Origin: Maritimibacter sp.
Lineage (GTDB): Bacteria; Pseudomonadota; Alphaproteobacteria; Rhodobacterales; Rhodobacteraceae
DNA: 64,000 nt
Direction: 5' to 3'
Assembly (NCBI GenBank): GCA_017792445.1
Contig: CP051232.1
Coordinates: forward strand, 3,260,001 to 3,324,000
Part shown: in pieces, positions 1 to 8,780 of the stretch
Layout: each line of letters opens with the position of its first letter
How positions within the stretch are numbered: the first letter of the stretch is position 1
Notes under the pieces: generated by a model
The model's database searches: none
What the model was told of the DNA's origin: nothing
The model's input: the letters and a program-made list of their open reading frames with translations, nothing else
Position numbers and translations under genes: made by a program

Positions 1-331
1 GGTGTTCTACGCCACCTCGAACCGCCGCCACCTGATGCCGCGCGACATGATCGAGAACGAGCGTTCCAGCGCGATCAGCCCCTCGGAAGCGACCGAGGAA
101 AAGGTGTCGCTGTCCGACCGCTTCGGCCTGTGGCTGGGGTTCCACCCGTGCTCGCAGGACGAATACCTTGCGATGATCCGGGGCTATTGCGATGCGCACG
201 GGGTCGAGATCGACGACGAGACCCTGCGCGCCGAGGCGATCGAGTGGCAGGCCACCCGTGGCGCGCGCTCGGGTCGGGTGGCGTGGCAGTATTTCACCGA
301 CCTTGCGGGACGGCGCGGCGCGGCGATCTGA
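1..331 (+). CDS. DUF815-family AAA+ ATPase, C-terminal fragment
   Basis: Only the last 109 or so residues are inside the window; the gene begins upstream of base 1. The fragment carries the family's conserved tail, including YATSNRRHLMPR followed by EEKVSLSDRFGLWL, which belongs to the distal part of the AAA+ core (sensor-1 and box VII region) of DUF815 proteins. These are predicted ATPases of unknown cellular role. The Walker A and B motifs must lie outside the window. The family is common in Rhodobacteraceae. The frame stays open to base 1 without a start, so this is a truncation by the window edge and not a pseudogene. Confidence 0.85.
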   Translation, partial: VFYATSNRRHLMPRDMIENERSSAISPSEATEEKVSLSDRFGLWLGFHPCSQDEYLAMIRGYCDAHGVEIDDETLRAEAIEWQATRGARSGRVAWQYFTDLAGRRGAAI

Positions 332-445
332 CGGCCCGACGCGGGCGCTGGCCCTTGTCCGTTGCCGTAACGTGAGTTTGCCGCTACTTTTGCCCTATTG
401 ATTGCGGTCCCCTCGCGGGGACGGACGCTGGATAGGGCTTTGGAT

Positions 446-1042
446 ATGTTCAGGACTTTCGCTTTCGCAACGGCCTGCCTGCTTGGCGGCGCGGGACTGG
501 CTTCGGCCGTGACGATCTCGGACGGCGCGGCGGTGATAACAGAGCGGTTCGACGGAACAACACTGTACTTCCGCTTCGACAAGATCCCCGAAAGCGCCCG
601 CAAGTTCCGCCTGTACGTCGTCGGCCCGAATGGCTATCGCGCCGAGGTCGAGACCGGCAAGCGCATCCCGAAGATCGACCTGCGCGAGTTTCTCGACAAC
701 AAGGCCGAGCCGCTGGAGAAGCGCGAGTATCCCAACGGCGACAAGCTGTACGACGGCTATTACAGTTACGAGATCAGCTTTGCGACGGATGAGTTCGTCC
801 GCGACCCCGAGGTGCTGGACAGCGGTCGCGAGAAGAAGTCCGAAGGCACGTGGAAGGTCTACAAGCTGGAGGGCCGCTTCCTGCTGGATGGCGGTGAGAT
901 CATCGTCTACGCGCAGGACGAGGAAAAGCCGGGCGAGCCCGGAAAGGGCGACGACGCGCCGTCCCGTGACGAGGACGAGGGCTACGAGGGCACGATCACG
1001 AACCCGCGCCCGGACTTCCGCAGGGATTTCGACAAGAACTGA
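446..1042 (+). CDS. Secreted protein of unknown function
   Basis: A 198-residue protein. The ATG at 446 opens a classic signal peptide: MFRTF, a hydrophobic core, and GLASA as a likely cleavage site near residue 21. The same frame is open from 398 but has no ribosome-binding site there, so 446 is preferred. The mature part is mixed alpha/beta in character, rich in Tyr and charged residues, with no motif I recognise. The last 40 residues are strongly acidic with Pro and Gly, and look disordered. It stands alone, convergent with the RTX/Hint gene. I cannot assign a function; a periplasmic or surface location is inferred from the signal peptide. Confidence 0.7.
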   Translation: MFRTFAFATACLLGGAGLASAVTISDGAAVITERFDGTTLYFRFDKIPESARKFRLYVVGPNGYRAEVETGKRIPKIDLREFLDNKAEPLEKREYPNGDKLYDGYYSYEISFATDEFVRDPEVLDSGREKKSEGTWKVYKLEGRFLLDGGEIIVYAQDEEKPGEPGKGDDAPSRDEDEGYEGTITNPRPDFRRDFDKN

Positions 1043-1066
1043 CGACCGGCGTACCGAAGGCGGCGG

Positions 1067-3487
1067 TCAGGCCGCCCGGTACCGCAGGGCCAGCAGCCGC
1101 AGGTCAAGCCGCTCCAGCGCCTCGCGCCGCTTCAGGATGGGGCGGGCGGTGGGGCCGTAGACCTCGGTCACCGGCGCGGTCCCCAGACGCGGGATAAGGC
1201 AGGCCAGCTGCAACCGCGCGATGGGCGGGTACATCTTCAGCGCCTCGTCACCCGGATAGAAACTTTCCGTCGCACAGCCGTTCGCCAGAACCAGCTCGTG
1301 CCGGGCGAACAGGATGTGGTGATACACCACATCGCGGCGGCCATGGGCGACGCGGACCGGGCCGGGAGCTTCGGCAAGGAACTTGGCGCGCACCAGAACC
1401 GGCTCGTCGAAGCCGTGCCGCTCGTCCAGCGCCATCGCGTGCTGCGGCGACACGATCAGCGGAGCGTAGTTGCCCAGAAGCCCCTCGGGAATGCGGACGG
1501 GACGGTTCTGCGGTTCCGCCGCCAGCGTGGCCGCGTCCATCTTGCGGGCGCCGCGCCACAGGATCGGCTGAGCGCCGTGCTTCAGGGTTGTGACCATGTC
1601 GCCGACCCGCAGGTTCTGCACCGGCACATCGCCGCGCGGCGTACGGATCAGCGTGCCCTCGCAAAAGCAGGGCACACCGGCAGAGGCCAGCGCCTGCGCG
1701 CCGGAGATTTCTGACGGGGCGACCCCCATAAGGGTGATGCTTTCGCCGCCCGGGAAGCTGAGCACCGCGTTGCCGCTGCCGTCGTCGGTCACGGTGACGT
1801 CCCAGGCGTTGACCGGATTGCCGTCAAGGTCGGTCAGGTTCCCAAGGTCGATCTGGTCGTTGAAGATCCCGTCGCCGTCGTCGTCACCGGTATCGAAATC
1901 GGTGATCACGTCGGCGCCGCCGCCGCCCTGCAGCACGAACAGGTCCGACCCTTCGCCACCGGTCAGCGTGTCCGAGCCTTCGCCGCCGATCAGGGTGTCG
2001 TCGCCCATGCCGCCGTCGATCTCGTCGTCGCCTTCGCCGCCATCCAACAGGTCGGCCTCGCTGCCGCTGCCGCCCATCTCGTCGGTGTCGAGGATGGTGG
2101 TGAAATGCACGTCCGAGACATAGACCGCCTGCGTGCCGTTCAGCCCGTTGGAATAGGAAATCTCGATCCGCGACACCGGTCCCGCGATCTCGACCAGCAC
2201 CGAGCCGTTGGCGTCGTCGGGATCGTCCAGACCGTTTCCGGCCTGGATCGTGCCGGCAGAGTCGTTGGTGGTGTCGTCGCCTTCGGCCGTCAGCGTGATG
2301 TCGACCGGATTGTTGTCGGCGTCATAGGCCCGGATCGTGATCTGGTCGCGGTGGTTGCCCGAGGCGAAGTCGATGTCGTTCAGCCGGAACGACACGTCCT
2401 GCACCTCGTCCGTGACCGGAGCGCCCGAGGCCGCCGAGAAGTTCAGCGTGGTGGTCGAGGTCGCGCCGTCACCGTTACCGTACAGGTAAAGGTTGGAATG
2501 CGCATCGAAGGGATCGCCGCTTTCGGTATAGCCGGTGTCCGACGTCTCGACCCGGAATTGCGGGTTGTTGTTGCCGTTGTTGGCGAAGGACACGGCGACG
2601 TTCATGTCGCCGGTGGTCTGGGTGAATCCCGCTGACAGGTTGGTGCCGTCACCGCCCTGCGCGCTCCAGTCGAGGAATTCGTCGCTGCCTGCGGCGTCGC
2701 CGCCGGAACTGGCCGAACTGTCGCCGACAAGCGTGTCGTTGCCGGTGCCGCCTTCCAGCGTGTCGCTGCCCATGCCACCGGTCAGGCTGTCGTCGCCGGT
2801 CCCGCCCATGAGAGAGTCGTCGCCGTCGCCGCCGTCGATGGTGTCATGACCCGCGCCGCCGTCGACGGTGTCGTCGCCGAGACCGGCGTTGACCACGTCG
2901 TCGCCGCCCTGCGCGTCGATCGTGTTGTCGTTGCCGTCATCGCCACCGCCGAACCCGTCGTCGACGGAATCCTGCTGCGCATCGCCAAGATAATTCCCGT
3001 CGATGGTGTCGTTGCCCGAGGTGCCGGTGATCTCGTGGTCGGGGGCGACGTAGTCTTCGGAACTGAAGGCGATGTCGCCCGCGCTGACGTTCGGATTGCT
3101 GTCGAACTCCAGCACGGTATAGCTGCGCCCGGCGACCAGCGGGATCTCGGAAATGGTGTAGTAGCCCGAGGCGGGACCGTCCTCGACCTCGAAGGTCGCG
3201 ACCTGGAACACCTCGCCGGTGACGTCGTCGCGAACGGTCCAGACCTCTTCCGCATCGACGTCAGAGGCCGAGGAGGTGACGCCGTTAATGCTGACGTCCG
3301 CCGTCGCTCCTTCGTTGCCGTCGTTGTCATCGTCCAGCGTGGTGCCGCCGATGCCGCTGTCCGGGTCGTCGACAATGGCCTTGCCGACCGCGTCCGAGGG
3401 ACCGGTCCAGGTGAAGGTGTCGTTCGTCCCCTGCGGCAAAATCCCATAGGGATCAGCGTCGTAGAAGCGGATGTTATAGGTCGCCAT
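1067..3487 (-). CDS. RTX-repeat protein with C-terminal Hint domain
   Basis: An 806-residue protein. The ATG at 3487 is chosen over an earlier in-frame start at 3583 because GGGAGG lies just upstream. Order: an N-terminal beta-rich region (1-160); a first block of glycine/aspartate nonapeptides such as GGDGDDSL and GGTGNDTL (about 160-255); a beta-sandwich-like middle (275-445); a second RTX block (475-530); and a Hint_2-type domain (about 610-745) starting at CFCEGTLI with the later motif SPQHAMAL. RTX nonapeptides bind calcium outside the cell and are typical of type I secretion substrates. Hint_2 domains are frequent at the end of such proteins in Rhodobacteraceae, but whether they self-process is unclear. 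Likely a secreted adhesin or surface protein. No type I exporter is adjacent. Confidence 0.85.
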   Translation of the reverse strand: MATYNIRFYDADPYGILPQGTNDTFTWTGPSDAVGKAIVDDPDSGIGGTTLDDDNDGNEGATADVSINGVTSSASDVDAEEVWTVRDDVTGEVFQVATFEVEDGPASGYYTISEIPLVAGRSYTVLEFDSNPNVSAGDIAFSSEDYVAPDHEITGTSGNDTIDGNYLGDAQQDSVDDGFGGGDDGNDNTIDAQGGDDVVNAGLGDDTVDGGAGHDTIDGGDGDDSLMGGTGDDSLTGGMGSDTLEGGTGNDTLVGDSSASSGGDAAGSDEFLDWSAQGGDGTNLSAGFTQTTGDMNVAVSFANNGNNNPQFRVETSDTGYTESGDPFDAHSNLYLYGNGDGATSTTTLNFSAASGAPVTDEVQDVSFRLNDIDFASGNHRDQITIRAYDADNNPVDITLTAEGDDTTNDSAGTIQAGNGLDDPDDANGSVLVEIAGPVSRIEISYSNGLNGTQAVYVSDVHFTTILDTDEMGGSGSEADLLDGGEGDDEIDGGMGDDTLIGGEGSDTLTGGEGSDLFVLQGGGGADVITDFDTGDDDGDGIFNDQIDLGNLTDLDGNPVNAWDVTVTDDGSGNAVLSFPGGESITLMGVAPSEISGAQALASAGVPCFCEGTLIRTPRGDVPVQNLRVGDMVTTLKHGAQPILWRGARKMDAATLAAEPQNRPVRIPEGLLGNYAPLIVSPQHAMALDERHGFDEPVLVRAKFLAEAPGPVRVAHGRRDVVYHHILFARHELVLANGCATESFYPGDEALKMYPPIARLQLACLIPRLGTAPVTEVYGPTARPILKRREALERLDLRLLALRYRAA

Positions 3488-3558
3488 GTCCAGCCTCCCG
3501 AAAAAGGGGTGACACGGCAGCGGGCGCAAACCTGTAAGGTCCGCCCCCGCCGCTGCTT

Positions 3559-3601
3559 CGTTAACCACCCCTGGTTCAACCACGACGATTGATGGTTAAC
3601 G
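3559..3601 (-). promoter_or_regulatory. Cluster of TGGTT/AACCA half-sites upstream of the RTX/Hint gene
   Basis: CGTTAACCA (3559-3567) and TGGTTAACG (3593-3601) form a perfect 9-bp inverted repeat. Between them lies a second palindrome, TGGTTcAACCA (3572-3582). The four half-sites sit 70-115 bases before the RTX/Hint start, where an operator would be expected. No regulator is encoded next to it. Confidence 0.4.
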
Positions 3602-3660
3602 GGGACCGGGTGAGGGCGAGAATCTGACCGTTTTTAGGTTAATGCGCCTTGGAAAGCGAA

Positions 3661-3684
3661 AAGGCCCCGCGCGGGCGGGGCCTT
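3661..3684 (-). terminator. Rho-independent terminator of the surE-pcm-nlpD operon
   Basis: A perfect 10-bp stem, AAGGCCCCGC / GCGGGGCCTT, with loop GCGG. Read on the minus strand it is followed by TTTTCGCTTTCC. It lies 36 bases after the nlpD-like stop codon. Confidence 0.8.
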
Positions 3685-3719
3685 CCATGACCAGAATGTG
3701 GCGATGCGTCCGGGCCGCG

Positions 3720-4877
3720 TCAGTTGACGAACGGCACCGGGTCCACGCTTTCAAAGCCCTCGCGCACCTCGAAGTGCAGGAAGGACGACCCCGACCCGCG
3801 CACTTCGGCGATGGTCTGGCCGCGGCTGACCTTGGCGCCCTTCTCGACGGGGATGTTCTGGATGTTGGCGTATACCGTCAGCAGCCCGTCCGCGTGGCGG
3901 ATCACGAGGATCGGCACCTCTTCGGTGTCGCGGGTGATCGCGGCGACGGTGCCTGCCTCGGCGGCCTTGACCGGGGTGCCCGCGGGGGCCGCGATGTCGA
4001 TGCCGTCGTTCTTGCCCTTCGAGTAGGGCCGCACGATCGAGCCGGACACCGGCAGCAGCAGGCGCGACGCGCTGTCCGTCGTGCGCTCTTCCGACAGGTT
4101 CGGCGACGGCGGCGGCGCGACAGAGGCCACATCGACCTCTTCCGGCAGCGGCTGCGAGGCGCTGGGCGGCTCGGGCGTCAGGCTGCCTGCGCCCGGAGCT
4201 TCTACCGCGACCGGCACAGGTGCCGGCTGGTTTTCCGAGGCGACGGGGATCAGCAGGACCTGACCCTCGCGCACGTTCATCTCGGGGCCAAGCCCGTTCC
4301 AGTCGGCCAGCGCCCGCACGGACACCTTGTAGAGCCGCGCGATCGAATAGGCGGTCTCGCCGCGGGTGACCTTGTGGCGCACCGGCTCTGCGGCCGAGGG
4401 CGCGGCGGACGGCGCCGGGTCCAGCGTGGTGGTGGTGACGCCCGTGTTGCGGTTGCCGCCATCCACCCGGTCCAGCGCGCCGGTCGCCAGCGAGGCGATG
4501 TCGTCGGTACCGCCGGTGACGGTGGTGCCGTCGATGCGGCGGGGCAGGGCGATCACCTCGCCCTCGCGCAGCGGCACGTTCGCGGCGATGCCGTTGTAGC
4601 GGGCAAGCTCGGCCGGGTTCAGCCCCAGCCGGGTCGCCATGCCGACGATGGTGTCGCCACGCTCGGCCAGCGCCACCTGGAAATTCGGATAGGTGATCAC
4701 ACCGCGGCTGTCGGGCTGCGGCCTCGGCTCGGTCGCAAGCCGCGTGGCCTCGGTCGTGTCCAGCCCGCCGCTCAGGTCGCGCATGTCAACGTCGAAGCCG
4801 TCCGAACACGCCGCCAGCGCCAGAAGGCTCGCGGATGCCAGATAAATACGGGTATTCGATAGGCGGATTCTTGCCAT
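3720..4877 (-). CDS. nlpD: NlpD-like lipoprotein: two LysM domains and a degenerate LytM (M23) domain
   Basis: A 385-residue outer-membrane lipoprotein. The lipobox LLALAAC puts the lipidated Cys at residue 24, which supports the ATG at 4877. LysM domains that bind peptidoglycan span about 62-112 and 165-210. A Pro/Ala/Glu linker leads to an M23/LytM domain (about 280-385). In that domain the usual zinc ligands are lost: the HxxxD site reads NDGID and the HxH site reads YANIQ, while the last HFE motif is kept. This matches NlpD-type proteins, which do not cut peptidoglycan themselves but activate amidases at the septum; that role is inferred from family knowledge. It is the third gene of the surE-pcm-nlpD operon, 43 bases after pcm, and is followed by a strong terminator. 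Confidence 0.88.
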   Translation of the reverse strand: MARIRLSNTRIYLASASLLALAACSDGFDVDMRDLSGGLDTTEATRLATEPRPQPDSRGVITYPNFQVALAERGDTIVGMATRLGLNPAELARYNGIAANVPLREGEVIALPRRIDGTTVTGGTDDIASLATGALDRVDGGNRNTGVTTTTLDPAPSAAPSAAEPVRHKVTRGETAYSIARLYKVSVRALADWNGLGPEMNVREGQVLLIPVASENQPAPVPVAVEAPGAGSLTPEPPSASQPLPEEVDVASVAPPPSPNLSEERTTDSASRLLLPVSGSIVRPYSKGKNDGIDIAAPAGTPVKAAEAGTVAAITRDTEEVPILVIRHADGLLTVYANIQNIPVEKGAKVSRGQTIAEVRGSGSSFLHFEVREGFESVDPVPFVN

Positions 4878-4920
4878 GGCTCGTCCCCTCGCGGCCCCGT
4901 TGTTGCCCGGGGCCTTTCGC

Positions 4921-5580
4921 TCAGTCCTGTCCCAACCCCTCGACAAGGGGCACAAATCGTACCGGCGCAAGCTCTTCATACTCCAGCCCGGACTCGGTTT
5001 TCGTAACCTTTATAAGGCTTTGAACCGTATCCGACTGGCCCACCGGCACCACCATGATACCGCCTGTGCGAAGTTGCGCCAAGAGGGGCCCGGGCGGGTC
5101 CTCTGCGGCGGCGGTCACGACGATGCGATCGAAGGGCGCCTGATCCGGCAGGCCAAAGCTGCCGTCGCCCACGATGGTGGTCACGTTGGTCAGATCCAGC
5201 GCCTCGAACACCTCGCGCGCCTCGTGGACAAGGCGGCGGTGGCGGTCGATGGTATAGACCCGGCGCGCAAGCTGGCTGAGGATCGCGGCCTGATAGCCGG
5301 ACCCGGTGCCGACCTCCAGCACCTTGTCGCGCGGCTGCACGTCCAGCGCCTGCGTCATCAGCCCGACGATGCCCGGCTGGCTGATCGTCTGGCCGCAGGC
5401 GATGGGCAGCGGCAGGTCCTCGTAGGCGCGTCCGGCGAAATGGCCGCGCACGAAGAGGCCGCGGTCGATCTTCTCCATCGCTTCCAGCACCCGCTTGTCC
5501 GTCACCCCCTTGGACCGGAGGGCGAAAAGGAACTGCATCGTGCGTTCGGCATCCATCATCGGCGGGGCCATCATGTTCAT
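4921..5580 (-). CDS. pcm: Protein-L-isoaspartate O-methyltransferase
   Basis: A 219-residue cytoplasmic repair enzyme. It methylates the alpha-carboxyl of abnormal L-isoaspartyl residues with S-adenosylmethionine, starting their return to normal aspartate. The SAM-binding motif [10 protein letters not shown] lies at 87-96 and is preceded by the family signature [10 protein letters not shown] (63-72). Length is normal for the bacterial enzyme. Its ATG overlaps the surE stop codon (ATGA at 5577-5580), so translation is probably coupled. The surE-pcm-nlpD order is a classical stationary-phase survival cluster. Confidence 0.95.
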   Translation of the reverse strand: MNMMAPPMMDAERTMQFLFALRSKGVTDKRVLEAMEKIDRGLFVRGHFAGRAYEDLPLPIACGQTISQPGIVGLMTQALDVQPRDKVLEVGTGSGYQAAILSQLARRVYTIDRHRRLVHEAREVFEALDLTNVTTIVGDGSFGLPDQAPFDRIVVTAAAEDPPGPLLAQLRTGGIMVVPVGQSDTVQSLIKVTKTESGLEYEELAPVRFVPLVEGLGQD

Positions 5581-6362
5581 TCGACTGTCCCCCGCAGCTT
5601 ATCCAGCAAATCGTGCGCCGTCAGGTCGCATCGCATCGGGGTGACGGAAACATAGCCCTCGCGGTTCACCTGGTTGTCGGTGCCGGGGGCGGTGTCGACG
5701 TGCTGGTTGCCGCCCTTGAGCCACAGGAACCTGCGGCCGGAGGGCGAGATATGCGCCTCGGCGCTGAAGTTGGTGCCCTTGCGCAGCCCCTGCGAGGTGA
5801 CGCGGGTGCCTTTCACGGCGGCGGCGGGGCAGGGCGGGAAGTTGACGTTGTAGAACACCGAATAGCCGTCGCCGCCCCACTCGCCCGCATCCAGCAGCTT
5901 GCGCACGATGTCGGCGCCGGTGGCCGCGGCGGCCTCGAACGGGTCGTCCAGCCCTGCGTTGTCCGGGCCCCAGAACTGGCTGAGCGCGATGGCGGGAAGG
6001 CCCTGCAACGCCGCTTCCATCGCGCCGCCGATGGTGCCGGAATACAGCGTGTTCTCTGCGGCGTTGTTGCCGCGGTTCACGCCGGACAGCACAAGATCGG
6101 GGCGGCCGTCGGGCAGCACGTCATAAAGGCCGGCCAGCACGCAATCGGCCGGAGACCCCTCGGCCGCGAAACGGCGCGGTCCCAGTTCGGCGATCATCAT
6201 CGGATGGACGTAGTTGATGCAGTGGGCCACGCCCGACTGCTCGAAGGCCGGCGCGACGGTCCAGACCTCGCCGCCCGGGCCGGCGACCGTTTCGGCGATC
6301 CGCGTCAGGACCTCGAGTCCCGGCGCATTGATCCCGTCGTCATTCGTGATGAGAATTCGCAT
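5577..6362 (-). CDS. surE: 5'/3'-nucleotidase SurE
   Basis: A 261-residue metal-dependent nucleoside monophosphate phosphatase with a role in stationary-phase survival. The N-terminus [11 protein letters not shown] carries the metal-binding Asp-Asp pair at residues 8-9. SGVNRG and [13 protein letters not shown] are the other family motifs. Length matches other SurE proteins. It is the first gene of the surE-pcm-nlpD operon and overlaps pcm by four bases. The next gene upstream on the same strand (puuA) ends 210 bases away, with a hairpin in between, so surE probably has its own promoter. Confidence 0.95.
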   Translation of the reverse strand: MRILITNDDGINAPGLEVLTRIAETVAGPGGEVWTVAPAFEQSGVAHCINYVHPMMIAELGPRRFAAEGSPADCVLAGLYDVLPDGRPDLVLSGVNRGNNAAENTLYSGTIGGAMEAALQGLPAIALSQFWGPDNAGLDDPFEAAAATGADIVRKLLDAGEWGGDGYSVFYNVNFPPCPAAAVKGTRVTSQGLRKGTNFSAEAHISPSGRRFLWLKGGNQHVDTAPGTDNQVNREGYVSVTPMRCDLTAHDLLDKLRGTVE

Positions 6363-6504
6363 GCCCGCCTCGTCTTTTCTTTATTGATCACATCATAGAA
6401 CAGCCGGGACAGGATTTGAATCGCCGATCAACCATTTGGCCTGCGCAAGTTGCCCCGCGTTGCTTTTTGGCGTCGACATCCCGGAAGACGCGGCCGTCCT
6501 GCCG

Positions 6505-6530
6505 CTTCTTCTCTTCCGAAATACCTCGGG
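6505..6530 (-). repeat. GAGGTATTT-NN-AAGAGAAGAAG intergenic repeat, copy 1
   Basis: On the minus strand the sequence reads CCCGAGGTATTTCGG then AAGAGAAGAAG. It is one of three copies in the window; the others are at 21311-21333 and 25811-25836. It directly follows the hairpin at 6529-6558, downstream of puuA. Confidence 0.75.
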
Positions 6531-6558
6531 GAGCGCGAGGGGCTGGCCCCTCGCTCCC
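6529..6558 (-). terminator. Hairpin between puuA and surE, probable terminator
   Basis: The arms GGGAGCG..GAGGGGC and GCCCCTCGCTCCC pair with a 2-nt bulge and a tiny loop. The 3' end runs into GAGGTATTT of the adjoining repeat on the minus strand, which supplies a short U-rich stretch. It begins about 15 bases after the puuA stop. Confidence 0.55.
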
Positions 6559-6572
6559 GCAGGTCCGACCGG

Positions 6573-7913
6573 TCAGAGACGCCCGAGGTACGTCCGGTAT
6601 TCGGCGGGAGTGATCTCGGAGGTCAGCTTGGCGATCTCGTCGTATTTCAGCGTCGCGTAGATCTCGACAAAGCGCTCGCCGAAGATGTCCTTGATGAACT
6701 CCGACCCGGCGAAAGCGTCGACCGCCTTGCGCCAGTCATGCGCCAGCGGCGCGGGCTGGGAGGCGCTTGGGTCGTCGATCGGCATCTGCAGCGGCGGCTT
6801 GTTGTCCAGCCCCCACAGCACGCCGCCGAGGATCGCGGTGATGGCAAGGTACGGGTTGCAGTCGGCGCCGCCGATCCGGTGTTCCAGCCGCGCGCCGGGG
6901 CCCTCTGTGTCGGGCAGGCGCACCGCCGCGCCGCGGTGGTCGAGCCCCCAGTCGGGCCGGTTGGGCGAGAAGCTTCCGGGCGCGAAGCGGCGGAACGAGT
7001 TCAGGTGCGGCGCCAGAACCGCCTGCACCTCGGGCATCGTCTTCAGCACGCCCGCAACCGCGTATCCCAGCAGGTCCGACGGGTCGTCTCCGGTGCCGGG
7101 GAAGATGTTGCCGTCTTCCCCCGACACGCTGACATGGACGTGCATGCCGTTGCCCGGGTACTCGGCATAGGGTTTGGCCATAAAGGTGGCTTCCATCCCG
7201 TGCCGCTGCACCACGCCGCGCACCAGACGGCGGAACAGCACGGCGGTGTCCGCCGCTTCTAGCGCGTTATCGGAATGGTGGAAGTTGATCTCGTACTGGC
7301 CCGGCCCGTACTCGGCGATCAGCGAATCCGTGGCGAGGCCCTGAATGGCCGAGGCCTGCTGGATCTCGGTCAGGATCTCCTGCGTGCGGTCCAGCACGTT
7401 CAGTTCGTAGTTCTGCGCCTCGGGGGCGTGCGGCGGCGGGCAGGGCGCGTCCTCGGGCGCCTCTCGCGGAAGCAGCAGGTAGAATTCCAGCTCGGTCGCG
7501 ATCACCGGCTTCAGGCCGCGTTCGGCGAAGCGATGCACCATCGCCGCCAGCTTGTCGCGGGTCGACAGCGGCGAGGTCACGTCGCCGTCGCCGGTCATCT
7601 CGCACTGAACCTGCGCCACGTGGCCGTCGGCCCATGGCACCGGTTTCAGCGTGCCCTCGACGGGCACCATGATGCCGTCCGGGTCGCCGATGGCGATGCC
7701 AAGGCCGGTCTCGGGAATGTCCTCGCCCATGATGTTGGGCGCGTAGGTCGACAGCGGCAGGCGCACGCCGCCCTCTTGCAGCTTCTTGGCGTCGGTGCCG
7801 GGAAGCCATTTGCCGCGGTGGATCGCGTTGATGTCGGGCAGCAGCAGTTCGATGCGGTCAGGCGTGCCGTGCGCGGCGGTGTAGGCCGCGTATTCGTCAA
7901 GGAAACTTGTCAT
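6573..7913 (-). CDS. puuA: Glutamine-synthetase-family gamma-glutamylpolyamine synthetase (PuuA/SpuB type)
   Basis: A 446-residue type I glutamine synthetase-like protein. It has the metal-binding motif TELEFYLL, the GNGMHVHVS motif and the HRIGGADCNPYLA motif near the substrate site. The context points to ATP-dependent gamma-glutamylation of putrescine or a related polyamine rather than ammonia assimilation: it is the last gene of a potFGHI operon and overlaps potI by four bases (ATGA). In PuuA-type pathways the glutamylated amine is oxidised and released as GABA. A PuuB-like oxidase is not in the window. The exact amine substrate is inferred. Confidence 0.85.
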   Translation of the reverse strand: MTSFLDEYAAYTAAHGTPDRIELLLPDINAIHRGKWLPGTDAKKLQEGGVRLPLSTYAPNIMGEDIPETGLGIAIGDPDGIMVPVEGTLKPVPWADGHVAQVQCEMTGDGDVTSPLSTRDKLAAMVHRFAERGLKPVIATELEFYLLLPREAPEDAPCPPPHAPEAQNYELNVLDRTQEILTEIQQASAIQGLATDSLIAEYGPGQYEINFHHSDNALEAADTAVLFRRLVRGVVQRHGMEATFMAKPYAEYPGNGMHVHVSVSGEDGNIFPGTGDDPSDLLGYAVAGVLKTMPEVQAVLAPHLNSFRRFAPGSFSPNRPDWGLDHRGAAVRLPDTEGPGARLEHRIGGADCNPYLAITAILGGVLWGLDNKPPLQMPIDDPSASQPAPLAHDWRKAVDAFAGSEFIKDIFGERFVEIYATLKYDEIAKLTSEITPAEYRTYLGRL

Positions 7914-8725
7914 GTGGCGGCCGCGGCCTGTTCGTCGCGCTGCCGCGCCGAGATGGCGCGTTTCGACACGATGGATGCTGTGACGACGCCGATGGTGACG
8001 ATCCCGATCAGGATCGTCGAGAGCGCGTTGATTTCCGGGCTGACACCGAGCCGGACGGAGGACCAGATTTTCATGGGCAATGTCGTGGCCGAGGGGCCGG
8101 TAACGAAAGACGCGATGACGAGATCGTCAAGCGACAGGGTGAAGGCAAGCAGCCAGCCGGATATCACGGCTGGTGCGATGATGGGAAGCGTAACCAGACG
8201 GAACGCCTCGAACGGGGTGCAGCCGAGGTCCAGCGCCGCCTCTTCAAGCGACTGGTCGAACGTCGCCAGCCGCGACGAGACCACGACCGAGACGTAGCAC
8301 ATCGCGAAGGTGGTATGCGCCAGCACGATGGTCAGGATGCCGCGGTCGAGGCCGATGGCGATGAACAGAAGCAGCAGCGACAGGCCGGTGATCACTTCGG
8401 GCATCACCAGCGGCGCGTAGATCATGCCCGAGAACAGGGTGCGTCCCGGGAACCGCCCCGCGCGCACCAGCACCAGCGCCGCCATGGTGCCCAGCACGGT
8501 CGCCATGGTCGACGAGAACACCGCGACCTTCAGCGTGACCCATGCGGCGTTCAGGAAGGCCTCGTTGTTCAGCAACTCGCCGTACCAGCGGGTCGAGAAG
8601 CCGGCCCAGACGGTCACCAGCTTCGAGGCGTTGAAGCTGTAGATCACGAGGATCAGCATCGGCAGGTAAAGGAAGGCGAAGCCCAGCGTCAGCGATGTGG
8701 CGTTGAACCAGGAAAAACGTCTCAT
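7910..8725 (-). CDS. potI: Putrescine ABC transporter permease, PotI type
   Basis: A 271-residue inner-membrane protein with about six hydrophobic segments. It carries the EAA loop that docks on the ATPase, visible as LEEAALDLGCTPFEAFRLVTL (cut here to LEEAALDLGCTPFEAF), in the usual place before the last two helices. Together with potH it forms the transport channel. It follows potH by 55 bases and overlaps puuA. The family assignment (PotC/PotI side of the heterodimer) rests on its place in the operon and general similarity. Confidence 0.88.
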   Translation of the reverse strand: MRRFSWFNATSLTLGFAFLYLPMLILVIYSFNASKLVTVWAGFSTRWYGELLNNEAFLNAAWVTLKVAVFSSTMATVLGTMAALVLVRAGRFPGRTLFSGMIYAPLVMPEVITGLSLLLLFIAIGLDRGILTIVLAHTTFAMCYVSVVVSSRLATFDQSLEEAALDLGCTPFEAFRLVTLPIIAPAVISGWLLAFTLSLDDLVIASFVTGPSATTLPMKIWSSVRLGVSPEINALSTILIGIVTIGVVTASIVSKRAISARQRDEQAAAAT

Positions 8726-8780
8726 GCGGGCACCTCTGGGCGCGTCCAGGTGGCACGATCTTCCGGAAAACTCTGGTATC

